From CAXSEF01 sp964236535 (GTDB lineage Bacteria; Pseudomonadota; Alphaproteobacteria; Acetobacterales; Acetobacteraceae), in the NCBI GenBank assembly GCA_964236535.1, contig CAXSEF010000031.1, positions 1 to 32,099 on the forward strand: 32,099 bases of DNA, written 5' to 3'. A model generated the notes under the pieces. It did not search any database. It was not told where the DNA came from and worked only from the letters and a program-made list of their open reading frames with translations. Shown here piece after piece: positions 7,599 through 15,765 of the stretch (its first letter is position 1; every line of letters starts with the position of its first letter). A program made the position numbers and the translations under genes.

Positions 7599-8966
7599 GT
7601 GTCCGCGATCCCGGTGCCGAGGATCGCGCCTGCGGTGTCGGCGATGGCGCACCAGGGCTCAGGTCGCGCGCCGCTCGCGGTGTGGGGCGGCGTGGAGTGC
7701 AGCGTGGTGCGACTGCGCGACGCTTGGCGCGACCAGATCCGCGAGACCGGACATCATGCGCGAGACGGCGACCTCGCGCTTATCGCCGGCCTCGGCATCG
7801 GCACACTGCGCGCCCCGGTACTTTGGGAGCGTTGCTCGCCGGGTCCGGCCTGGTGTGGCTGGGAGTGGCACGACGCCCGGCTTGCCGAGATGCGCCGGCT
7901 GGGTCTGGCGCCGATCATCGGCCTCCTGCACCACGGCTCCGGGCCGCCGGACACCGGGCTGCTCGACGCCGCACTTCCGGAGGGCCTGGCGGCGCACGCG
8001 ACGCGGGTTGCGGCGCGCTATCCCTGGGCACTGGACTGGACGCCGGTGAACGAGCCGCTGACGACAGCACGGTTCAGCGGCTTGTACCGCCAGTGGTATC
8101 CGCACGACGACGATATCGGGCGGTTCCTGGTCATGGTCGCGATCCAGTGCCGTGCGGTGCTGCTGTCCATGCGTGCGATCCGGGCCCGCATTCCTGCGGC
8201 GCGGCTGGTGCAGACGGAGGATCTCGGCCGGGTTTTCTCCACCGCGCCGCTGGCGGCGCAGGCGGCGCACGAGAACGAGCGGCGCTGGCTCAGCCTCGAC
8301 CTGCTGTGCGGCCGGGTGGATTTCGGCCATCCGTGGCGCCGGCGTTTCGAGCAGGCCGGGGTGGCGCGCGGCTGGCTCGACGAGCTGCAGACCGGCGAGG
8401 CGGCGCCCGACGTGATCGGCATCAATTACTACGTGACCAGCGACCGCTTCCTCGACCATCGCAGCAGCCGCTATCCGGCGCGGGTGCGCACCGGGGCGGC
8501 GGATGCGCGCTATGCCGATACCGAGGCGGTGCGGGCGGGCGTGGCGCCAGACCGGCTCGGCTGGGCCGAGCGGCTGCGCGAGGCGTGGGCGCGCTACGGC
8601 CGACCGCTGGCGGCGACCGAGGTGCATCTGGGATGTGCAGAGGAGATCGAGCAGGTGCGTTGGCTGATGCAGGCCTGGGAGGCGGCGGCCGAGGTCAGGG
8701 CGGAGGGGGTGGACATGCGCGCGGTCACGCCCTGGGCGCTGTTCGGCGGCGTGGACTGGGACAGCCTGCTGCGCCGTCGACAGGGGCACTACGAGGCCGG
8801 AGCCTGGGACGTGCGCGGCGATCCACCGCGGCCGACACTGCTGGCGCGCGCGGTGGCCGGTCTGGCGCGCGAGGGTGGGTTCGCGCATCCCGGGCTGGAG
8901 GCGCCGGGCTGGTGGCAACGGCTCGACCGGCTGCATCCCGGCTGCGCCCCTGCCGCCGCGGCCTGA
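7599..8966 (+). CDS. GH1-like family protein, first of a tandem pair
   Basis: A 455-aa protein of glycoside hydrolase clan GH-A, closest to family 1 (beta-glucosidase type), with a TIM-barrel layout. The N-terminal LAVWGGVECS resembles the opening beta strand of GH1. The acid/base motif is WTPVNEP (Glu152), VIGINYYVTSDR matches the GH1 barrel strand GxNYYTS, and ATEVHLG supplies a nucleophile candidate (Glu341) in place of the usual TENG. WALFGGVDWDS near residue 390 resembles the family's WSLLDNFEW. No signal peptide or membrane helix is visible, so it should act in the cytoplasm, unusual for a polysaccharide hydrolase. GTG at 7599, four bases after the glf stop, was chosen; ATG at 7644 also fits. 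It may be a hydrolase, a transglycosidase or a sugar-binding relative; context ties it to galactofuranose glycan synthesis. Confidence 0.78.
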   Translation: MSAIPVPRIAPAVSAMAHQGSGRAPLAVWGGVECSVVRLRDAWRDQIRETGHHARDGDLALIAGLGIGTLRAPVLWERCSPGPAWCGWEWHDARLAEMRRLGLAPIIGLLHHGSGPPDTGLLDAALPEGLAAHATRVAARYPWALDWTPVNEPLTTARFSGLYRQWYPHDDDIGRFLVMVAIQCRAVLLSMRAIRARIPAARLVQTEDLGRVFSTAPLAAQAAHENERRWLSLDLLCGRVDFGHPWRRRFEQAGVARGWLDELQTGEAAPDVIGINYYVTSDRFLDHRSSRYPARVRTGAADARYADTEAVRAGVAPDRLGWAERLREAWARYGRPLAATEVHLGCAEEIEQVRWLMQAWEAAAEVRAEGVDMRAVTPWALFGGVDWDSLLRRRQGHYEAGAWDVRGDPPRPTLLARAVAGLAREGGFAHPGLEAPGWWQRLDRLHPGCAPAAAA

Positions 8967-8975
8967 CGGCGCGTC

Positions 8976-10100
8976 GTGGCGCGAGAGCGGGCGTTCGGCA
9001 GCTTCGTGCTCGCGGGCTTCGAGTGTTCCTCGCACCGCCGTGCCGGTGGGCAGCGGCTCGACCTGCTGGCGGCCACAGGCCACGACCGACATGCGGCGGC
9101 CGACTATGCGCGGCTGCGCCGGCACGGGATTAGGGCGGCGCGCGACGGGGTGCGCTGGCACCTGATCGAAGCGGTACCCGGTGAATACGACTGGTCGAGC
9201 GTGCTGCCGATGCTGCGCGCGGCGATTGCCTGCGAGGTGCAGGTGGTCTGGGACCTGTGCCACTACGGGACGCCGGACTGGCTCGACGTGTGGGCGCCGC
9301 AGTTCGCCGAGCGGCTGGCGGGCTTTGCCGCGGCCTTCGCCGGGCTGGTGCGCGAGCAGAGCGACGCGGTGCCGTTCTACTGCCCGGTGAACGAGATCTC
9401 GTACTGGTCGTGGGCCGGGGCCGAGGTCGGGCGGTTCAATCCGTTCGCGCAGGGCCGCGGCGGCGCGTTCAAGCGGCAGCTGGTGCGCGGCGCGATCGAG
9501 GCCACGGCAGCGATCCGCGGCGTCGACCCGCGTGCGCGGCTGATCACCGCCGAGCCGCTCATCAACATCATCGCGGGTGCCGACCCGACGCAGGCGGCCG
9601 AGGCGGAGCGCTACCGCCTGGTGCAGTTCGAGACGGCTGACATGCTGAGCGGCCGCGCGGCGCCCGAGCTGGGCGGGTCTGCGGGTCTGCTCGACGTCGT
9701 CGGGCTGAACTTCTACCCGGACAACCAGTGGTTCATGGGCAACTACACCATTCCGCTCGGCCACCACGCGCACCGGCCGCTGTCGGACATGCTGGCAGAG
9801 GTGGCCGGGCGCTACGGCCGGCCGCTGCTGCTCGCCGAGACCGGGGCGGAAGGGGCGGGGCGGGCGGCTTGGCTGCACTATGTCGGCGCGGAGCTGCGTA
9901 TCGCAGCGGCACGGGGCGTGCCGCTGGAAGGGCTGTGCTTGTACCCGATTCTGGACTATCCGGGCTGGGAGGACGACCGGCCGTGCCGGGTCGGGCTGTG
10001 GTCGGAGGCGGACGCGGCGGGGGATCGCGGCGTGGAGGCGGCCCTGGCGGACGAGCTGGCACGACAGCAAAGGCTGTTCCGGGCGGCTGGGCTGGGTTGA
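8976..10100 (+). CDS. GH1/clan GH-A-like protein, second of a tandem pair
   Basis: A 374-aa second TIM-barrel glycosidase-like protein nine bases after the first, starting at GTG 8976. It opens with FVLAGFECSSHR (residues 10-21), parallel to the GVECS opening of its neighbour. DLCHYGTPDWLD (93-104) corresponds to the GH1 strand-3 motif. FYCPVNEISYWSW (134-146) places the acid/base Glu140, with NEI replacing the classical NEP, VVGLNFYP lies at 241-248, and LLLAETGAEG (284-293) supplies the nucleophile candidate Glu288. It is shorter than typical GH1 enzymes (about 450 aa) and lacks a signal peptide. The two proteins share order of motifs but are clearly diverged, so they look like an old duplication or a heteromeric pair. 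It is the last gene of the glf operon. Substrate is unknown. Confidence 0.76.
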   Translation: MARERAFGSFVLAGFECSSHRRAGGQRLDLLAATGHDRHAAADYARLRRHGIRAARDGVRWHLIEAVPGEYDWSSVLPMLRAAIACEVQVVWDLCHYGTPDWLDVWAPQFAERLAGFAAAFAGLVREQSDAVPFYCPVNEISYWSWAGAEVGRFNPFAQGRGGAFKRQLVRGAIEATAAIRGVDPRARLITAEPLINIIAGADPTQAAEAERYRLVQFETADMLSGRAAPELGGSAGLLDVVGLNFYPDNQWFMGNYTIPLGHHAHRPLSDMLAEVAGRYGRPLLLAETGAEGAGRAAWLHYVGAELRIAAARGVPLEGLCLYPILDYPGWEDDRPCRVGLWSEADAAGDRGVEAALADELARQQRLFRAAGLG

Positions 10101-10144
10101 AGGCGAGGCCGGGGCGCTGCTCCATCTAGCGTACGAAAAATCCG

Positions 10145-10164
10145 CTGGGGGCTGAGCTCCCCAG
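10145..10164 (-). other. Inverted repeat followed by T-run on minus strand
   Basis: The sequence ctggggg ctgagc tccccag forms a six-base-pair stem (10145-10150 with 10159-10164) around an eight-base loop. On the minus strand the hairpin is followed closely by a run of five T (10136-10140 is aaaaa on the plus strand), which looks like a rho-independent terminator for minus-strand transcription. It lies between two plus-strand operons, where a terminator read from the plus side would be more expected, so its role is uncertain. Confidence 0.35.
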
Positions 10165-10194
10165 TCCGCATATGAAAGGCGGCCGGGCATATTG

Positions 10195-10400
10195 AAGGGC
10201 ATTGTGCCGCCGGGTTTGGGAAGGGTTGTTTCCAAGCGGCACACGCTTGGGAAGAGCGGCCTTTGGCGGGCTGGACGATGCCCGCGCAAGGTTCCGACGG
10301 CTCGCCTTGGCGGTTGGAATGCGGGCGGAGGGGGGGCAGCCCTGCCTGCTTGTCCGCCAGGGGCTCGACGGTTCGCCCGGCGCACCCCACAGTCCTTGCT
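10195..10400 (-). repeat. Partial, diverged copy of the nested-hairpin intergenic repeat (copy G)
   Basis: Most of the 356-base gap between the second GH-like gene and moxR is occupied by sequence that, read on the minus strand, parallels one half of the copy at 22824-23005. Shared blocks include cccgcattccaa (minus strand of 10312-10325 region), cggaaccttgcgcgggc (minus strand of about 10280-10297) and the adjoining cccgccaaaggcc. The central stem differs in sequence but can still pair (ttccaac with gtcggaa). The other half of the unit is not recognisable. Boundaries are approximate. The remaining bases of the gap hold the moxR ribosome binding site and no gene. Confidence 0.6.
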
Positions 10401-10456
10401 GCGGCGCTTCAGCCGTGTCCCCGCCTCGCTGCGGCGGCGAACAGGGTGGAGCGGCC

Positions 10457-11479
<1,023 letters not shown>

Positions 11480-11544
11480 AGCCGGTGGCCGTCGAGACTG
11501 CTGCGAGCGGCTCGCGCGCGGCGCTGCCCGGGCGCTCCTGAGGC

Positions 11545-12537
11545 ATGGCCGACGCCCGGCGTGCCGAAGCCATCGGCTCACGCCTGCCGCCGCTGCTGGT
11601 CGCGGCCGAGCGGGTGGCGAACACGGTGGCGCAGGGGGTGCACGGGCGCCGCCGGGTCGGCCAGGGCGACAGCTTCTGGCAGTACCGGCCGTTCACTCCC
11701 GGCGACTCCGCGACCCGCATCGACTGGCGGCAGTCGGCGAAGGCGAGCCGGTCCTACATCCGCGAGACCGAGTGGGAGGCGGCGCAGACCGTGTGCCTGT
11801 GGCGTGACGCCGGGCCGGGCATGCGCTGGCGCTCCGGGCACGGGCTGGAGGACAAGGCGGAGCGGGCCGGGCTGCTGTTGCTGGCGCTGGCGTCGCTGCT
11901 GCTGCGTGGCGGCGAGCGCATCCGGCTGATCGACCACGACACGGCGACATCGCGCAGCACGGTATCGGGCCGCGCGGCACTGGACGGGCTGGCGCAGGCG
12001 CTGGCGCCGCCAGAGCCGGGGAGCGCGCGTGCCGGTCGGGAGGCACCTGACACCGGGCTGCCGCCGGCCGCGGAGCTGCCGCGACATTCGCGCGTGGTGC
12101 TGATCGGCGACTTCCTCGGCCCGCTGGAGCAGGTTCGCGCAAGCGTGGAGCGGCTTGCCGCCATCCCGGTCACCGGCCACTTGCTGCAGGTGCTCGACCC
12201 GGCCGAGGTGTCGCTGCCCTACGCGGGCCGGGTGCGGTTCCAAGACGTGGACGGCCGGGCCGGTGCCGCGGCCGCAGGCCGGGGTGCCGACATGCTGGTG
12301 CCACGGGTCGAGGGGCTGCGCGGCGCCTATGCCGGGGCGCTGGCGTCGCAGCGCGACGGACTGGCCGCGATCTGCCGCACCGCAGGCTTCGGCTTTTCCA
12401 CCCACCGCACCGACCAGCCGCCGGAGACGGCGCTGCTCGGGCTGTACGTCGCCTTGTCGGCGCCGGCCTCGGCGGGCAGACCTAGCAGACCGGACGGCGC
12501 GACCGGGCCGACTGGTCCGGCGGCGGTGCGGACTTGA
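11545..12537 (+). CDS. DUF58 domain protein, MoxR partner
   Basis: A 330-aa DUF58 protein, the usual partner of MoxR ATPases. The diagnostic motif is WQYRPFTPGDSATRIDWRQSAK (about residues 45-66), preceded by LPPLLVAAERVANTVAQGVHGRRRVGQG. After it comes the ETEWEAAQTVCLWRDAGPGM segment with a degenerate von Willebrand-like fold. The hydrophobic stretch AGLLLLALASLLL is likely a core helix and not a membrane anchor. The last 25 residues are Gly/Pro-rich and probably unstructured. The gene starts 65 bases after moxR; the ATG has only a poorly spaced gagg upstream. Its stop codon overlaps the TTG start of the next gene (ttga), indicating coupled translation. The molecular role is inferred from the operon. 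Confidence 0.9.
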   Translation: MADARRAEAIGSRLPPLLVAAERVANTVAQGVHGRRRVGQGDSFWQYRPFTPGDSATRIDWRQSAKASRSYIRETEWEAAQTVCLWRDAGPGMRWRSGHGLEDKAERAGLLLLALASLLLRGGERIRLIDHDTATSRSTVSGRAALDGLAQALAPPEPGSARAGREAPDTGLPPAAELPRHSRVVLIGDFLGPLEQVRASVERLAAIPVTGHLLQVLDPAEVSLPYAGRVRFQDVDGRAGAAAAGRGADMLVPRVEGLRGAYAGALASQRDGLAAICRTAGFGFSTHRTDQPPETALLGLYVALSAPASAGRPSRPDGATGPTGPAAVRT

Positions 12538-15500
12538 TCCTTACCGCACCGCTCCTGCTGCTGGCGCTGGCCGGGCTGCCGCTGCTGTGGTGGCTGTTGC
12601 GGGCAACACCGCCGGCGCCGCGGGTGCAGAGCTTCCCGGCGCTGCGCCTGCTGTCCGGGCTGCCACGCACCGAGGAGACGCCGGCGCGCACGCCGCCCTG
12701 GCTTCTGCTGCTGCGCATGGCGGCGGCGGCATTGCTGATCGTGGGGCTGGCCGGGCCGGTGCTGAACGCGGACCGCGGCGTGCTGCCGGGCGCCGGGCCG
12801 GTGCTGCTCGCGATCGATGATGGCTGGGCATCGGCGGGGGACTGGCCGGCGCGGCTCGTGGCCGCGCAGTCAGTGCTCGACCGGGCGGAGCGTGCCGGGC
12901 GAGTGGTGTCGCTGCTGGCGACCGCACCCGACGAGACCGACGCCGGGCCACGCGTAACGGTGGCGACGCCGGCGGCCGAACTGCGCCCACGCCTCGCGGC
13001 CCTGCGCCCCAAGCCCTGGCCGGTGGACCACGTCGCCGCGGCCGCCAGCCTGGCCGCGCTGCACGGCCGGCTTCCCGGCGCCGGGAAGCCGGGCGGCAGC
13101 GGCCCGGCCGGGACTGCTTTGGGAGCGGTCGTCTATGTGGCCGACGGGCTGGCGGGGCCGGGTGCTGCGGCCTTTGCGCAGGCCCTGCTGGATGCGGGGC
13201 CGGTCGCCACCTTGTCGCGGCCAAGCCCGTCGCTGGGGCTGATGCTGCCGCCGCGGGGCGAGGCCGACCGGCTGGTGGCGCGGGTGGCCCTGCTGCCGCG
13301 GCCGAACGAGACGCGGCTCGCGGTACTGGCCGAGGCGGGGGACGGGCGCGCTCTCGCCCGCGCCGAGGTCGTGGTGCCGGCGCAGGCGCGGATGGCCGAG
13401 CTGCCGATCGTGCTGCCCGTCGAGCTGCGCAACCAGCTCACCCGGCTGGTGCTGGAGGGTCCACCCTCGGCTGGCGGAGTGATGCTGCTCGACGAGCGCA
13501 CCCGGCGCCGGCCGGTGGGGCTGATTGCCACCGACGCCGGGGCCGAGACGCCGCTGACTGGGCCGTCGTTCTTCCTCGACCGCGCCCTCGCCCCGGTGTC
13601 GGAGCTGCGCCACGGCGACCTCGGCACGCTGCTGTCGCGCCAGATCTCGGTCCTGGTGCTGACCGACGGTCCGGTCAGCGCAGCCGACGCCCGGCTGCTG
13701 CGCCCCTGGATTGAGAAGGGTGGTCTGCTCCTCCGCTTTGCCGGTCCCCGCCTGGCCGGTGCCGGGGCGGGGCCGGCCGGCGCGGTCGCCGATCCCGCGC
13801 CCGAGGGCGAGGCGGTGGACACCGCGGCGCAGGCTGATGCTGATCGCGACCCGGACGGGGACGGGGGCGCGAATGGCGGCGCCGGCGAGGACGCGGCGGG
13901 GCCGGGGCTTGGGCGTGGCGAGCGGCTACTGCCGGTGCCTCTGCTGGCTGGCGACCGGCAGCTCGGCGGCGCGATGTCGTGGAGCCAGCCGGCGGGGCTG
14001 GCGCCGTTCCCGGCGGCAAGCCCATTCATCGGGCTGCCGGTGCCGGCCGAGGTCACGGTGACCCGCCAGGTGCTGGCCGAGCCCACCGCCGATCTGGCAG
14101 AGCACAGCTGGGCGCGGCTCGCGGACGGCACGCCGCTGGTCACCGAGCGTGCACTCGGGCGGGGCCGCATCGTGCTGTTCCATGTGACTGCCAACGCCGA
14201 CTGGTCGAACCTGCCGCTATCCGGGCTGTTCGTGGGCATGCTCGACCGTCTGGTGCAGCTTGCGGCCGGGATCGCCCCTGCGGATGACACGACGGTGCTG
14301 GCGCCGGTCGAGACGCTCGACGGCAGCGGCGTGCTGGGGGTGCCGCCGGTGGCCGCAAGCGGGCTTGCCGCGCAGGCATTTGCCTCGACCGTGGTCTCGC
14401 CGCGCCATCCACCTGGGCTATATGGGCCGGAGAACAACCGGCGGGCGCTCAACCTTGCGAGCGTGGCGGGCGGGGGCGTTGCGGGCGGGAACGTTGCGGG
14501 CGGGTCTGGCGCGGCCGGGGATGTCGCACGGCCGGTGCTGCGCGAGGCGGCTGGCGGACCGGGCGTGGTCCGGTCGCTGGGCGAGGTCGACCACGAGACG
14601 CCGCTCGGGCCCTGGCTGGTGGCGCTGGCGGTGGCGCTGCTGGCGGCGGACCTGATACTCGGGCTGTGGCTGCGCGGGCTGCTCGGCCGGCCCGGGCTGG
14701 TGGCGGCGCTGGCGGCGGCCTTCGGGGTGGCGACGCTGGGGGTGGGGACTGCGCCTGTTCGCGCCGAGACGGTGCAGGCAAGCGCGAGCCAGGCACTCGT
14801 GGCTCGGAGCGGCAGGGCCGACCGGGTTACGGTTCTGGTTCCCCCGGCGGCGGCAGGGCAGGCGGCAGGTCCGGCCGAGGCTCCGGGACCGCGGGCGCCG
14901 CTGCGGGTGGCTGCTGCCGGGGCGCCGGCGGGGCAGCTATTCCCCGGGCAGACTCCGATCGGGGAGGCGCCGACCCAGAGCCCGGCGCTGGCGACCCACC
15001 TCGCCTACGTGGTCACCAACGATGCCGATGTCGACGAGACCTCGCTGCAGGGCCTGTCCGGGCTGTCAGCCTACGTCAACAGTCGCACCGCCGCGATGCT
15101 GGCCGACCCGCTGCCGGTCCGGCTCGGCGAGGACGACCTTAGCTACTACCCGTTGCTGTACTGGCCGGTGACCGCGGAGGCGGCCCTGTCGGCAGCGGCG
15201 GCGCGCGACCTGAACGCCTATCTGGCGCATGGCGGGATCGTGGTCATGGACACCCGCGGCGGCGACAGCGGCGACGGCACGGGCAGCGGCGCGGGGTTCG
15301 CTCCCGGCGCGGACGCGGCGCTGCGCCGGTTGTCGGCGGGGCTGCAGATCCCGCCGCTGGCGCCGCTCGGCACCGGGCACGTGCTGTCGCGCTCGTTCTA
15401 CCTGCTGTCCGACTATCCGGGCCGCTTCGACGGCGCCCCGGTCTGGGTCAGCCGCGACGCCAGCCTGGACAATGACGGGGTGAGTCCGGTGATCATCGGG

Positions 15501-15692
15501 TCGAACGACTGGGCCGCTGCCTGGGCCGTCGACGCAGCCGGCCGGAACCCGTACGCCACCATCCCGGGCGGCAACCGGCAGCGCACCATGGCCTACCGGT
15601 TCGGGGTGAACCTCGTGATCTACGCGCTGACCGGGAACTACAAGGCGGACCAGGTCCACGTGCCGGCGTTGCTGCAGCGGCTGGGCCAGTGA
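12534..15692 (+). CDS. BatA/DUF4159 membrane protein
   Basis: A 1052-aa membrane-anchored protein with an N-terminal aerotolerance-regulator (BatA-type) region. A first membrane segment spans about residues 2-22, then PALRLLSGLPRTEE and a second hydrophobic segment at about 53-80. A degenerate von Willebrand-like domain follows (VLLAIDDGWASAGDW, where the metal-site pattern is incomplete). The middle part has a Gly/Ala/Asp-rich linker and a second hydrophobic region (LVALAVALLAADLILGLWL). The C-terminal 220 residues match DUF4159: LATHLAYVVTNDADVDE, YYPLLYWPV, HGGIVVMDTRGG, and YRFGVNLVIYALTGNYKADQVH. The only sensible start is TTG at 12534, overlapping the DUF58 stop. It is the third gene of the MoxR operon and probably works with the MoxR ATPase at the membrane. 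Confidence 0.88.
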   Translation: MILTAPLLLLALAGLPLLWWLLRATPPAPRVQSFPALRLLSGLPRTEETPARTPPWLLLLRMAAAALLIVGLAGPVLNADRGVLPGAGPVLLAIDDGWASAGDWPARLVAAQSVLDRAERAGRVVSLLATAPDETDAGPRVTVATPAAELRPRLAALRPKPWPVDHVAAAASLAALHGRLPGAGKPGGSGPAGTALGAVVYVADGLAGPGAAAFAQALLDAGPVATLSRPSPSLGLMLPPRGEADRLVARVALLPRPNETRLAVLAEAGDGRALARAEVVVPAQARMAELPIVLPVELRNQLTRLVLEGPPSAGGVMLLDERTRRRPVGLIATDAGAETPLTGPSFFLDRALAPVSELRHGDLGTLLSRQISVLVLTDGPVSAADARLLRPWIEKGGLLLRFAGPRLAGAGAGPAGAVADPAPEGEAVDTAAQADADRDPDGDGGANGGAGEDAAGPGLGRGERLLPVPLLAGDRQLGGAMSWSQPAGLAPFPAASPFIGLPVPAEVTVTRQVLAEPTADLAEHSWARLADGTPLVTERALGRGRIVLFHVTANADWSNLPLSGLFVGMLDRLVQLAAGIAPADDTTVLAPVETLDGSGVLGVPPVAASGLAAQAFASTVVSPRHPPGLYGPENNRRALNLASVAGGGVAGGNVAGGSGAAGDVARPVLREAAGGPGVVRSLGEVDHETPLGPWLVALAVALLAADLILGLWLRGLLGRPGLVAALAAAFGVATLGVGTAPVRAETVQASASQALVARSGRADRVTVLVPPAAAGQAAGPAEAPGPRAPLRVAAAGAPAGQLFPGQTPIGEAPTQSPALATHLAYVVTNDADVDETSLQGLSGLSAYVNSRTAAMLADPLPVRLGEDDLSYYPLLYWPVTAEAALSAAAARDLNAYLAHGGIVVMDTRGGDSGDGTGSGAGFAPGADAALRRLSAGLQIPPLAPLGTGHVLSRSFYLLSDYPGRFDGAPVWVSRDASLDNDGVSPVIIGSNDWAAAWAVDAAGRNPYATIPGGNRQRTMAYRFGVNLVIYALTGNYKADQVHVPALLQRLGQ
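14463..14507 (+). repeat. Three 15-base tandem repeats inside the DUF4159 gene
   Basis: Three in-frame 15-base units, gtggcgggcgggggc, gttgcgggcgggaac and gttgcgggcgggtct, encode VAGGG, VAGGN and VAGGS. They lie in the flexible linker before the second membrane region, so gain or loss of units would change linker length without breaking the frame. Confidence 0.8.
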
Positions 15693-15765
15693 GGGCCGGG
15701 GCGGCATCGGCCGACGCGGCATGCCGCGCAGCGACCCAAGGTGGGGCAGCCCGGGGTAGGGCAGC

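Noticed and set aside
10192..10456. N-terminal extension of the moxR frame
   Set aside because: The residues come from the repeat region and lack MoxR likeness, while GTG 10457 has a good ribosome binding site.
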